52,581 nucleotides of DNA from Bacteroidales bacterium (lineage in GTDB: Bacteria; Bacteroidota; Bacteroidia; Bacteroidales; UBA3824): positions 1 to 52,581 of the forward strand of contig JAFPYR010000051.1 of assembly GCA_017412115.1 (NCBI GenBank), given 5' to 3'. How positions within the stretch are numbered: the stretch's first letter is position 1; every line of letters begins with the position of its first letter. The notes beneath the pieces were generated by a model. The model was given only the letters and a program-made list of their open reading frames with translations. It was not told the origin of the DNA and did no database searches. Made by a program: the position numbers and the translations under genes. This document shows, piece after piece, positions 1 to 7,502 of this stretch.

Positions 1-17
1 AACGTTATTTTTGAAGG

Positions 18-69
18 GAAACAATAGAAGACTAAAAACAAAAAGACGTTTTTAGTCTTCCATTGTTTC
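18..69. repeat. long imperfect inverted repeat (hairpin)
   Basis: Two arms (18-39 and 48-69) pair over 21 of 22 positions, with one A/C mismatch (26 against 61) and an 8-base loop. The T-run lies inside an arm rather than after the stem, so this is not a classical terminator. It could be a transcript end for a gene left of the window or a mobile-element remnant. No gene is seen in 1-159. Confidence 0.6.
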
Positions 70-159
70 GTACCAATCTTTACTCCATTGTAAAGTTTCG
101 TGATAGTTGTTTTTTAACTCGTATGAAATTTTTGAAAATAAGAGCAAGGAAGTAATATT

Positions 160-457
160 TTGCCGACTCGTGAAGAATGGAATGCACTACTGAAAAATTG
201 TTATTGTGTGTGGACAGATTCGCCTCAACAAGGTGTTTATGTTTTTAAAGCTCATCAGGGACAAAAATCGCAAGGCAATGCTATTGCTGAAAATTTTGGC
301 GATTATAGTACGGAGAAAGATATATATATTCCTTCCTTCTGATGGTGTAGAAGATGCACACTATTCTTTAGGTTGTACTCCTAGTTAGTGGAATGTTGGT
401 GGTTATAATGTAAATGGTTATTTTTGGAGTGTCCGTTATGTAAAGCGCATAGAGTAA
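160..457 (+). pseudogene. decayed FISUMP-type (Fib_succ_major) domain fragment
   Basis: Position 160 onward reads LPTREEWNALLKNC, typical of the C-terminal 'Fibrobacter succinogenes major' paralogous domain of Bacteroidota and Fibrobacter surface lipoproteins. The frame stops at 342. The next part of the domain (IFLPSDGVEDAHYS) is in another frame, which meets a TAG at 386-388. After that stop, the expected C-terminal motif (GYFWSVRYVKRIE) continues to a TAA at 455-457. A stop lies directly upstream of the first codon and there is no plausible start or signal peptide. I read it as a remnant with one frameshift near 325-340, one nonsense codon and a lost N-terminus. The family match is from memory of the motif. 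Confidence 0.6.
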
Positions 458-477
458 TTCATAATGTAAGAAAAAAA

Positions 478-512
478 AATTGGCAGAGTTTTTAATCCTG
501 CCAATTTTTTTT
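478..512. terminator. intrinsic terminator, probably bidirectional
   Basis: AATTGGCAG (478-486) pairs with CTGCCAATT (498-506). An A-run precedes the stem and a T-run follows it. It lies between the FISUMP remnant (plus) and the beta-barrel gene (minus) and could end transcription from either side. Confidence 0.8.
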
Positions 513-531
513 GAGATTACGGGGTATATTC

Positions 532-1353
532 TTATTTGGTTTTCTTCTCTTTTTTCATTTCCCATGCTGCCGTAACCGAGGGCATATATCCCAAATGAAC
601 GTTTCTTGAAACTGCGAATTGTATTTTGTAGTTTTCTTTCTTGAAACTAATTCCTAATGAAATTCTCACGGGATATGTCGAAATTCCGCTTTCAACCTCA
701 ATGATTTTTTTTATTTTCCCGCCAATCCCTATTTTAATTTCGGTTTTTTCGTCTAAACTATTTCTTTGCGCTTCCATGATGGCATAACCGTTTACAAAAA
801 ACGTTTTTTTTATGCCTAATGCGATGATTACGGGAATTATACTGTCCGTCGAATTTATTTGCGAATTTGACGGGTTTTTCAGGTAAAATCCGAGTTCAAA
901 GCGTTTGGCTGGTGTGCATATAAGACCAACTTCCCCGCTTAACGCATTATACTTTTCCTGTGAATTTCCGATGTTAAAGCCGTGATAATTAATCCTAATT
1001 CCGGCTTTTAATTGTTTTGCCAAGCTCATTGCATAACCCAAACCTATCGTATGCCGGTTGAAAAGTTTGAACCCGTAATAGTCAAAACCTATTGAAAAAC
1101 AACCGTTTAACGCGGGAATTGCTGCGGCAAGGGTTTTTTGTGAAATTTCTTTTACTTGATAACGGTCAAAATAACTTATGCTCAATCCGTAACCAGCATT
1201 TGAAGTTCCGGCTGGATTGTAACCTATTGAATTTAAACCTGTTTCGCACGTCATAGCTCCAGATAGAGCCTCGCCGTAAGCATTCGCCGAAATAAACTGC
1301 GCTTTGGCTTTCAAACAAATTGTCAATAGAATTATAAAACAAAAAAATCTCAT
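532..1353 (-). CDS. PorV/PorQ-like outer-membrane beta-barrel protein
   Basis: A 273-residue protein with a clear signal peptide (hydrophobic residues 3-13, cleavage probably after AKA at 16-18). The mature N-terminus carries a GEALSGA...GYNPAG pattern typical of PorV/PorQ/UPF0164-type barrels, followed by alternating strands ending in aromatic residues. Known members are 14-stranded barrels, some of which serve type IX secretion; whether this one does cannot be told. No other T9SS gene is in the window. Its start codon overlaps the stop of the upstream patB-like gene, so the two are co-transcribed. The terminator at 478-512 follows it. Confidence 0.65.
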   Translation of the reverse strand: MRFFCFIILLTICLKAKAQFISANAYGEALSGAMTCETGLNSIGYNPAGTSNAGYGLSISYFDRYQVKEISQKTLAAAIPALNGCFSIGFDYYGFKLFNRHTIGLGYAMSLAKQLKAGIRINYHGFNIGNSQEKYNALSGEVGLICTPAKRFELGFYLKNPSNSQINSTDSIIPVIIALGIKKTFFVNGYAIMEAQRNSLDEKTEIKIGIGGKIKKIIEVESGISTYPVRISLGISFKKENYKIQFAVSRNVHLGYMPSVTAAWEMKKEKKTK

Positions 1354-2537
1354 TGTTTTGCTGAAGAAACTTCTTTGTAATATTCTATAAATCTGTTAAT
1401 TCCTTTTGCTAAAACTTTCGGCGGCGCCGCTAAATTTATCCTCATGTAACCTTCTCCTTCTTCTCCGTAAAGGCTGCCCGGATTAATCCAAACGTGATAT
1501 TTTTCTAAAAGTTCTTTTTCTATTTCTTTTGACTTTTTGTTAAGCGCACTACAATCTATCCACATCAAATAGGTCGCTTGCAAAGGTGTGATTTTTATTT
1601 CAGGAATTTCTTTTAAGAGTTTAACAACTAAAGCATAATTGTTTGATACTGTTTTTATTAAGTCTTGAATGAAAATTCTGCAACCTTTACTCGTGTAACC
1701 TGTTATAAGAGCTTCAATGCCGAAAGGATTTACATCGCAACATTCATTTATATTGATGGCACGATTAATTTTGCGGCGGAGGCTTGAATTTTTGCATACG
1801 ATGTTTGCGATTTGCAGGCTTGCCGTATTGAAAGTTTTTGAAGGTGAATTGCAAACTGCATAATTTTCCAATCCTACTTTTTCAGCGGCAATTCCAAATG
1901 GAATATATTGATATTCAGGCATAACAATTTCGCAATGTATCTCGTCTGAAATTACGAAAACATCGTTTTTTAGGCATATTTCAGCAATTTTTATCAATTC
2001 CTCTAAAGAGAAAACTCTCGAAACCGGATTGTGCGGATTACAAAGTAATAGAGCCTTCGGCTTTTCCGTTTGACACAATTTATCAAACTCCTCAAAATCT
2101 ATGTTAAAAACGTTGTTTTCGTCCTTTTTAAGAGGGCAGGAGAGAAGCGTACAATCGTTATTTCTTATTGACGAATAAAAACAATTATAAACCGGAGTGA
2201 ACATCAAAATTTTGTCGTTAGGATTGGTAACGGCTTTAATTACAGCCGAAACAGCCGGTACAACTCCGATTGTATAAACAACGTCAGAGGGCTCAAATCG
2301 CCAGCCGTGCATTTTATCGAACCAATTGCAAAGTGCATCGTAATACTTTTGCGGAACTTTTACGTAACCGTAGGCTGCGTGTTTGGCGCGTTTTACAACG
2401 GCATTAACAATTTCTTTCGGACATTTCAAATCCATGTCGGCAATCCAAAGCGGAATCAAATCCTTGTTGTCTTCAACGCTGTCCCATTTATAACAATTGG
2501 TGTTACGGCGTTTTAAGGGTTTTATATAGTTTTTCAT
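1350..2537 (-). CDS. patB: MalY/PatB-type PLP-dependent C-S lyase (cystathionine beta-lyase family)
   Basis: At 395 residues this is the usual length for fold-type I aminotransferase-like lyases of the MalY/PatB group. The PLP lysine is K234 in SPSKTFN; the cofactor aspartate is D198 in ISDEIH. The NPHNPVG motif reads NPHNPVS (168-173). The family cleaves cystathionine or cysteine to ammonia, pyruvate and a thiol (H2S or homocysteine) in the cytoplasm. It is the first gene of a two-gene unit with the outer-membrane barrel gene downstream, an unexpected partner. Family membership is secure; the exact substrate (cystathionine or cysteine) is not. Confidence 0.85.
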   Translation of the reverse strand: MKNYIKPLKRRNTNCYKWDSVEDNKDLIPLWIADMDLKCPKEIVNAVVKRAKHAAYGYVKVPQKYYDALCNWFDKMHGWRFEPSDVVYTIGVVPAVSAVIKAVTNPNDKILMFTPVYNCFYSSIRNNDCTLLSCPLKKDENNVFNIDFEEFDKLCQTEKPKALLLCNPHNPVSRVFSLEELIKIAEICLKNDVFVISDEIHCEIVMPEYQYIPFGIAAEKVGLENYAVCNSPSKTFNTASLQIANIVCKNSSLRRKINRAININECCDVNPFGIEALITGYTSKGCRIFIQDLIKTVSNNYALVVKLLKEIPEIKITPLQATYLMWIDCSALNKKSKEIEKELLEKYHVWINPGSLYGEEGEGYMRINLAAPPKVLAKGINRFIEYYKEVSSAKQ

Positions 2538-2590
2538 ATCTTTTTATTTGTTAATAACTGCAAATTTAATCAAAAAAGTTGATATGAAAT

Positions 2591-2630
2591 AAAAAAAATC
2601 CGTGAATTTTCATCCACGGATTTTTTTTTA
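2591..2630 (-). terminator. intrinsic terminator of the amidase operon
   Basis: TCCGTG (2599-2604) pairs with CACGGA (2615-2620). The stem is flanked by A8 on one side and T9 on the other. It ends the minus-strand operon whose last gene stops at 2653. The stem could work in both directions. Confidence 0.85.
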
Positions 2631-2652
2631 TTTAGAATTTAATAGAAAATTT

Positions 2653-3177
2653 CTAACCTGCTGCTCCTTCTTCCTCAAAATACGAGTTATCAACCATTAC
2701 GGGATTACCTTCGCTGAAAGTAGTCGTTGTGGTAGAAGACGAAGTTGATGTTTGTGTAACTGTTGTTGCAGCCTCTGCCAAAGATTTGGTTTTGCTCTTA
2801 TCAACAGCGTTGATATGGTGCATAACTTTTGCGCCGAAGTAGAAAGCTACCATCATTTGGAATGCCGCCATAAATTCGGGAAATTCGGCCTCAAAACCGA
2901 TTATCCTGACATTTGCCAATTCTATTACTACCGTTATAAACAATAACGACATCGTTAAAATACCGCGGATTGTACCACGAGGCATATTGAATGTTTCACC
3001 GTCGCAAGGGTTCGGATTGTCTACCGTCCAATCACCGAATGTATATTTCTTGAACATTATCACGATAAAAATTACCGAAATAATCATCCATACCATTACC
3101 GGCATATAAATACTGAAATAGTATTCTTTTATGTGGTCCGCCCAATACGGAACCAAATCCATGTATTGATTTTCCAT
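2653..3177 (-). CDS. small membrane protein, holin-like topology
   Basis: A 174-residue protein with hydrophobic segments at about 25-44, 72-90 and 101-118 and a threonine/serine-rich tail (about 132-155) with an acidic end. The central block contains PRGTIRGILTMSL, then FYFGAKV near the end of the last segment. An 'FYFG' ending of the final helix is common in small holin-like membrane proteins (family knowledge from memory). It is the last gene of a five-gene minus-strand operon with an amidase and two coiled-coil proteins. The holin role is inferred from topology and neighbours only; a structural membrane adaptor is equally possible. Confidence 0.5.
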   Translation of the reverse strand: MENQYMDLVPYWADHIKEYYFSIYMPVMVWMIISVIFIVIMFKKYTFGDWTVDNPNPCDGETFNMPRGTIRGILTMSLLFITVVIELANVRIIGFEAEFPEFMAAFQMMVAFYFGAKVMHHINAVDKSKTKSLAEAATTVTQTSTSSSTTTTTFSEGNPVMVDNSYFEEEGAAG

Positions 3178-3220
3178 GATTTTTTATGTTTTATAATTTT
3201 TTTTACGTTAATTACTAAAT

Positions 3221-3676
3221 TTAATCTTTGAACAGAAAGTATCCGATAGCGACTCCTGCTGCAACACCAAGACCGATTCCTATTGAAGCTAATCTTGCAC
3301 GGCGGCGATATTTTTTAGCCATTTTTCCGGCGGTGATAACATCTTCGCGGGAGTTTTTCAGTTCGGTTACGTAATAATCTCTGTCGGTTTTGAGAATCGA
3401 AATCAAAGAATCCTGTTTGCTGACAACCTCTTGTAAGGTATCGCATTTTTGAGTCAGCAAATTATTGGTTTCTTTTAAAAGTCTGTAAAGTCTTCCCGTT
3501 TCAATTACCGATCTCATTCTGGCATCGTTCATAACCCAAAGCGTATCGTCGGTCGGTTTGAGTTCAAGTTCCTGACCCGGTTTTACGCTTGTGAGCGTGA
3601 TTTGAGAAAAACCGTCAGAAAACGATGCTAAAATTATCAATAATACAACTGCTGAATATTTAAGTAGTTTAATCAT
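3221..3676 (-). CDS. exported coiled-coil protein with C-terminal membrane segment
   Basis: I start this at 3676, not at the upstream in-frame ATG at 3703. From 3676 the N-terminus is a textbook signal peptide (MIKLLKYSAVVLLIILASFS, then DGFSQ), and the overlap with the preceding gene falls to 8 bases. The mature part holds a heptad-like region (about 65-120) and a basic stretch (KKYRRRARL) before a C-terminal glycine-rich membrane helix (about 130-148). It therefore probably sits in the periplasm or envelope, anchored at its C-terminus. It matches no family I recognise. Position and topology suggest a partner of the preceding coiled-coil protein. Confidence 0.6.
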   Translation of the reverse strand: MIKLLKYSAVVLLIILASFSDGFSQITLTSVKPGQELELKPTDDTLWVMNDARMRSVIETGRLYRLLKETNNLLTQKCDTLQEVVSKQDSLISILKTDRDYYVTELKNSREDVITAGKMAKKYRRRARLASIGIGLGVAAGVAIGYFLFKD

Positions 3677-4100
3677 CTTTTTCGTTACCGTATAATTTTT
3701 CAAACTCTCTGGTTATTTCCTCTGTCGTCATTTCTCTGACTTGAGCGGAAGTTGTTTGAGTTTTGGTTTCCATCTCTTTGAGTTTCATATCCAAACTATT
3801 GAGTTGAGCATTCAAAGAGTCGATTTCTTTTTCTTTTTGAGCGATTTTCTTATCGTAGTCTTCTCTGTGTTCATCGTCTTTTATCAAACCGTCTTTCGCT
3901 CTGTTTACGATTTCTTCCACGCTTTCGGGGCTGTTACGATTGAAAAGTTTGTTTTTGATAAACATATACGGACCTGCCAAAGCTGCAAAAAGCATTGTTA
4001 GAGTTTTGCTCTGAAAATTAAGATAACCGGCATCATGCAAAATGCCTATGGCCAAAATTGCCACGATTACTACTATTATGATTATGACCCATTTTTTCAT
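3669..4100 (-). CDS. membrane-anchored coiled-coil protein
   Basis: A 143-residue protein. Residues 4-23 form a strongly hydrophobic anchor (VIIIIVVIVAILAIGIL); a second, weaker hydrophobic stretch lies at about 33-50. Residues 75-120 are heptad-rich and highly charged (KIAQKEKEIDSLNAQL...), a clear coiled coil. Tandem with the overlapping coiled-coil gene and an amidase, it resembles an inner-membrane spanin subunit in layout, though no family match is recognised. The stop overlaps the next start by 8 bases, implying translational coupling. Confidence 0.6.
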   Translation of the reverse strand: MKKWVIIIIVVIVAILAIGILHDAGYLNFQSKTLTMLFAALAGPYMFIKNKLFNRNSPESVEEIVNRAKDGLIKDDEHREDYDKKIAQKEKEIDSLNAQLNSLDMKLKEMETKTQTTSAQVREMTTEEITREFEKLYGNEKDD

Positions 4101-4115
4101 GATTATCCGTTTTTA

Positions 4116-4937
4116 TTAATTAACATCGATGTATTTACCGAAAACCCAACCTTCGATTGTTGTACGGACTTTGTACCAACCGTTTTTCTCAGCCACGATC
4201 GAAACCATTTTACCTTTTTCGAGGGGTTGAGCCACGAGTTGTCCGTCGGATTCGGGAGTGTTTCTGATGTTAAGGGTTTTAGCAGCAACTCTTCCTGTCT
4301 CAGGCATTTCGGCAGAACCGTCAATTTTGCGGTCAGAACCAAGAAGTTGTTCCCTTAATTTATCAAGCGGGAAAGCGGGACCCGGATCGAGTTTTCTTGC
4401 CGGGGCTATTTCTTCATGTCCGAGAATTGTTTTGATGTTCGGATATGCTTCGATGAGCTCGGCGCAAAGTTGTTTAACGGTTTCGATTTGTTCTGCCGTG
4501 TAAACATGCCAATATTTTGCCGTTGATTGGTTTCTGTGAATGGCTTCTACAACGTCAGAGGGGTTGTATGCGGCTCCGAACCAAGAGCGGTAAACGTTTC
4601 CGCTTTTAGTAAGAGGTCCGGAGTTTACGATTTCAATGCCGATGGAGTATTTGTTGTAACCGTTTCGTCCGCCGTAAGAGCTTTCTCCGGCGTGCCATGC
4701 TATTTCGTTGAACGGGATAAGCTGAGTAATGCTTCCGTCCCTATCTATCAAAACATGGGCAGACGCTTTTACTTTAGGATTTACCAACGTGTTGAGCGAT
4801 GATTGGTAAGGTCCTGCCGTATAGTGGATTACAATGGTGTCGGGGTAATTCTTATCGAATTCTCCGCTTGTCTTAGTACATGTTACCATTTTCCTGACAT
4901 TGTCTCCGCTGACCAAATAATCCTTTATTTGTAACAT
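4116..4937 (-). CDS. N-acetylmuramoyl-L-alanine amidase with SH3b domain, no signal peptide
   Basis: Amidase_2/T7-lysozyme-type domain (about 15-200) that cleaves the bond between muramic acid and L-alanine in peptidoglycan. Likely zinc ligands are H38 (IHYTAG), H174 (LGHEEI) and D184 (LDPGPAF). A bacterial SH3 domain follows at about 209-273 (TLNIRNTPESDGQL...GWYKV...GWVFGKYI), as in cell-wall-binding endolysins. There is no signal peptide or lipobox, so the enzyme is either cytosolic (recycling) or released by a holin-like partner, as phage endolysins are. It is the second gene of the 5878-2653 operon. The amidase call is strong; the endolysin role is inference. Confidence 0.85.
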   Translation of the reverse strand: MLQIKDYLVSGDNVRKMVTCTKTSGEFDKNYPDTIVIHYTAGPYQSSLNTLVNPKVKASAHVLIDRDGSITQLIPFNEIAWHAGESSYGGRNGYNKYSIGIEIVNSGPLTKSGNVYRSWFGAAYNPSDVVEAIHRNQSTAKYWHVYTAEQIETVKQLCAELIEAYPNIKTILGHEEIAPARKLDPGPAFPLDKLREQLLGSDRKIDGSAEMPETGRVAAKTLNIRNTPESDGQLVAQPLEKGKMVSIVAEKNGWYKVRTTIEGWVFGKYIDVN

Positions 4938-4987
4938 TTTTGCCGATATTTATAATTTAAAGTAAATAAATTCATTTAGTTTTATGT

Positions 4988-5878
4988 TTATTTTTTGAAA
5001 GATTCCACAAGGTTTGCACCAACGAGAAATTCTTCGATAACGTTTGGTGGTCCTTCATAACCGCGTTTTTCGGTTTTAACCAAAACAGCGACTCTGTCTT
5101 CAAACGGGCTGATGATTACGCCTTGAATAATTTTTCCTAAACAGAGGGAATAATCTTTTTCGGTATAGGAATAAATTTTTTTGAAGCCTAATTCGGGACA
5201 CTTTATAAATATATTAGTACCTTTTACGACTTCAAAACCGTAGTCTTCATCAGTTTCCAATTTATTTTCGATTAAGACTTTGAATTTTTTGTCTTTGTAA
5301 GAAAATTCGCTGCCTAATAGTTTTTGGTCTTTTTGTTGAATGATTTTGTATTCGTTGAGTTTGTTAGTAAACATCATACCGTAATCTTTCCACATTTGTC
5401 TGACAGAGCCTTTTTCGGGTTCGTCTTCAGGTTGCCAAGACCAAACTTCTTTGTCGTTAATCATGTTTCTGATAACGATTTTAAAGAAGTACAAACCAGC
5501 GGCCTCGTCTACGGGTTCTATTATATAAGCGAACAATCCGTTTTTTGACCAGCCGATCGGATAGAATTTTTCGTACAAATATTCATCGTTTTGAGCGCAG
5601 TATTTTAATTCGTTCGGACAAGAGTAAGCCTCCAAAACTTCCTCAGCGGGAATTGGTTCTGCTTCGGGGTCGGAATCGATTTTTTCCTGCTTTTCGATAA
5701 CTTGTTCAGACGGGGTTTTTGTATCCTCGTTTTTTTCTTGGGTTTGAGCCTCATGGGGCTTGTTTTGCGCGTTTCCGTCATTTTTGGAATCGGAATTGCT
5801 GCTACCGTTGCAACTAAACAGGGTAAAAATCACTGTTAAAGTTGCAGCTAAATACTTGATTTTCAAAAGTTTGTTCAT
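4988..5878 (-). CDS. predicted lipoprotein of unknown function
   Basis: A 296-residue protein with a lipoprotein signal (LTVIFTLFSC, lipid-attachment cysteine C23). A low-complexity N/D/E/K/P-rich linker (24-80) precedes a folded C-terminal part with many aromatic and beta-prone segments (CPNELKYCAQ..., VWSWQPEDE...). Four cysteines in the mature part could form disulfides. I do not recognise the family. It is the first gene of the operon that continues with the amidase 50 bases downstream, so it probably acts at the envelope with those proteins. Confidence 0.6.
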   Translation of the reverse strand: MNKLLKIKYLAATLTVIFTLFSCNGSSNSDSKNDGNAQNKPHEAQTQEKNEDTKTPSEQVIEKQEKIDSDPEAEPIPAEEVLEAYSCPNELKYCAQNDEYLYEKFYPIGWSKNGLFAYIIEPVDEAAGLYFFKIVIRNMINDKEVWSWQPEDEPEKGSVRQMWKDYGMMFTNKLNEYKIIQQKDQKLLGSEFSYKDKKFKVLIENKLETDEDYGFEVVKGTNIFIKCPELGFKKIYSYTEKDYSLCLGKIIQGVIISPFEDRVAVLVKTEKRGYEGPPNVIEEFLVGANLVESFKK

Positions 5879-6057
5879 TACTTATAAAGTCCTTGCATTT
5901 AGTAATTTTAGTTGAGGTTAAATTTACGAAGAATTTTCATATAATTCAAAAAAAAATGAATTTTTTTAAACAAAAAAAAAGTTTTAACTTTAATTGAATG
6001 ATTTACAAAAAGTTATAGTATGTTAAAATATTTTTTTTGATAAAAAACAAAAAAAAA
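5879..6057. other. AT-rich intergenic region without recognised gene
   Basis: The space between the divergent lipoprotein gene (minus) and the tRNA (plus) is almost pure A/T tracts. A weak minus-strand -7-like element (TAAATTTA, 5919-5926) could serve the lipoprotein operon. Nothing else is supported. Confidence 0.4.
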
Positions 6058-6089
6058 TTTGCAAGATAAAAAAAATCGTTTTACCTTTG
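6058..6089 (+). promoter_or_regulatory. Bacteroidota-type promoter of tRNA-Pro
   Basis: TTTG (6058-6061), 20 bases, then TACCTTTG (6082-6089) matches the -33/-7 consensus of the Bacteroidota primary sigma factor. Transcription would start about 20 bases before the mature tRNA. Confidence 0.7.
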
Positions 6090-6113
6090 CAGCGCAAAAA
6101 TAAGGAAAGCAAT

Positions 6114-6186
6114 CGGGGTGTAGCGCAGTTGGTAGCGTGCTACGTTCGGGACGTAGAGGTCAAGAGTTCGAGTCTCTTCACTCCGA
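6114..6186 (+). tRNA. tRNA-Pro (anticodon CGG)
   Basis: Cloverleaf of 73 bases. The acceptor stem CGGGGTG/CACTCCG contains one G-U pair. Anticodon stem CTACG/CGTAG; loop TTCGGGA; anticodon CGG at 6147-6149. The T-arm carries GAGTTCGAGTCTC. The discriminator is A, and CCA is not encoded. It is the only tRNA in the window. Confidence 0.95.
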
Positions 6187-6201
6187 CTTTTTAAAAAGTC
6201 A

Positions 6202-6252
6202 AATAAACCGCTTATTTTCTATAATATTGGAAATAAGCGGTTTATTATTTTT
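6202..6252 (+). terminator. intrinsic terminator after tRNA-Pro
   Basis: A perfect 16-bp stem (6202-6217 with 6231-6246; core AACCGCTTATTT) and a 13-base loop, followed by a T-rich run. It lies 15 bases after the tRNA. Confidence 0.85.
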
Positions 6253-6465
6253 ATTATAATCTACTCCACTCTTTATATGACTAAACTAAAAAAAATAATA
6301 ATTTTGCCTACCATTATAAATATTAATCAAATCATTACGATTATGGCAAATTTTATTTAAGGCAATACCTCGAAAAATGAATAAGATAGCAATGTATTTA
6401 TGATAAATTTTTAAATTATCTCGAAAAAAAAATGAAAAAAAATTTTTTCAATCAATATTAATATC
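6253..6465. other. AT-rich intergenic region
   Basis: About 210 bases between the tRNA terminator and the promoter of the first SiaC-like gene. I see no ORF, RNA or repeat that can be supported. Confidence 0.3.
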
Positions 6466-6473
6466 TATATTTG
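6466..6473 (+). promoter_or_regulatory. -7 promoter element of the SiaC-like gene
   Basis: TATATTTG (6466-6473) fits TAnnTTTG exactly, 27 bases before the start codon. The -33 element is not evident (only a T-tract), so the match rests on one box. Confidence 0.55.
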
Positions 6474-6500
6474 CAACGGTAAAACTTTACAATTTTTAAG

Positions 6501-6908
6501 ATGGAAAATTTACAGATTGCAGAGAGCGCAAAAAGCCCGTACATTAATTTTGACTGCGAAAACGGTTTCTTGGAAATTCGCGGAAGGTCAATTATTGAAA
6601 ACACGTTTTCGTTTTACGAGCCTGTGTTCAAAGTTCTTAGCGAATATGTAACTCAACCGCAAACAAAAACTACGGTGCATTTTGCGTTGGATTATTACAA
6701 TACGAGTTCTCAGATTTGGATTTATAATATTTTGAAAGAACTTAATAAAATCAATGAAATCCCCGGCAAAGAATTGTCTATCACGTGGTTTTATAGTGAT
6801 ACCGATTTGTTGGAGGCTGGAAGGGATTTTCAAAACGTGTCTAAAGTGCCGATTACTTTAAAAGAGTCTACCGGTGGTTTCGACGACGGTTTGGATGATG
6901 AAATATAA
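6501..6908 (+). CDS. SiaC family (DUF1987) regulatory phosphoprotein, copy 1
   Basis: A 135-residue protein that reads as a DUF1987/SiaC domain through most of its length (INFDCENGFLEIRGRSI...FALDYYNTSS...SITWFYSDTDLLEAG). In Pseudomonas, SiaC is phosphorylated on a threonine by the kinase SiaB and dephosphorylated by the PP2C phosphatase SiaA, and controls c-di-GMP synthesis. The equivalent of that threonine appears to be T68 in NTSS. No SiaA or SiaB gene is adjacent. A paralog lies at 28873-29253. Own promoter upstream; hairpin at 6967-6999 downstream. The C-terminus is acidic (DDGLDDEI). Confidence 0.8.
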   Translation: MENLQIAESAKSPYINFDCENGFLEIRGRSIIENTFSFYEPVFKVLSEYVTQPQTKTTVHFALDYYNTSSQIWIYNILKELNKINEIPGKELSITWFYSDTDLLEAGRDFQNVSKVPITLKESTGGFDDGLDDEI

Positions 6909-6966
6909 ACCACGAAAAAGAAGGATTTAAATATTTTCCCATAACAACTATTATTTTATTAGTTTT

Positions 6967-6999
6967 GCCGTTTGGAATTTCCTTTCAAGCGGCTTTTTT
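6967..6999 (+). terminator. intrinsic terminator after SiaC-like gene
   Basis: GCCGTTTG (6967-6974) pairs with CAAGCGGC (6986-6993) over 8 bp including one G-U, followed directly by T6. A promoter-like TAGTTTTG (6960-6967) touches its left edge, so it could also act as a leader attenuator of the next gene, which starts 13 bases later. Confidence 0.65.
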
Positions 7000-7012
7000 G
7001 TATTATAAAATT

Positions 7013-7498
7013 ATGGATTTTGAAAAACGAATAAAAAACTTCAAAAAACTTCATCTTGTTATATTTGTGTTGTTTTCTTTGATTATGCTTACAGTTTGGT
7101 CTTTGAAAGAATTCGGGAAAATTCTTCCCGCTTTTGATGCATCTCAAAGTATTGTAATATTGCAATATGCAGCTATTTTTATAACATTTGGTGGTATAGT
7201 TTTCGGATATTATTTTTACGGAAAAGAGCAAAACAAATTCAAAGACAGTGCTTTAGAAAAGATAAAACAAGAGAGTTTTTATTTCTCAAAAAAAGTTCAA
7301 AACATAATCATTTATGCCGTTTTTTGTTTTGATATTTTGCTTTTTGTATTGACTGCTGAAAAACAATTTGCACTTTTTTCGGCGGTAACACTTATAATTT
7401 GTGCCGTTAATTTTCCGACTTTTGGAAAATTCAAAAGGGATTATTTCGACGAGGACGAAGACGAAGATTCTTCAGACGAGGAACCTTCGGAGAATTAA
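7013..7498 (+). CDS. four-helix membrane protein with acidic tail
   Basis: The start is put at the ATG at 7013, because the longer reading from 6965 uses TTG and lies inside the terminator hairpin. The 161-residue product has four predicted membrane helices (about 10-32, 42-66, 91-112, 115-137) and ends in an acidic tail (DEDEDEDSSDEEPSEN). No family is recognised. It faces trmO, with which its end is separated by 4 bases. An inner-membrane location is likely; function unknown. Confidence 0.6.
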   Translation: MDFEKRIKNFKKLHLVIFVLFSLIMLTVWSLKEFGKILPAFDASQSIVILQYAAIFITFGGIVFGYYFYGKEQNKFKDSALEKIKQESFYFSKKVQNIIIYAVFCFDILLFVLTAEKQFALFSAVTLIICAVNFPTFGKFKRDYFDEDEDEDSSDEEPSEN

Positions 7499-7502
7499 GT
7501 GG

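Noticed and set aside
2653..5878. Prophage
   Set aside because: Only lysis-like genes are present; no integrase, terminase, capsid, portal or tail genes and no att duplication was seen.
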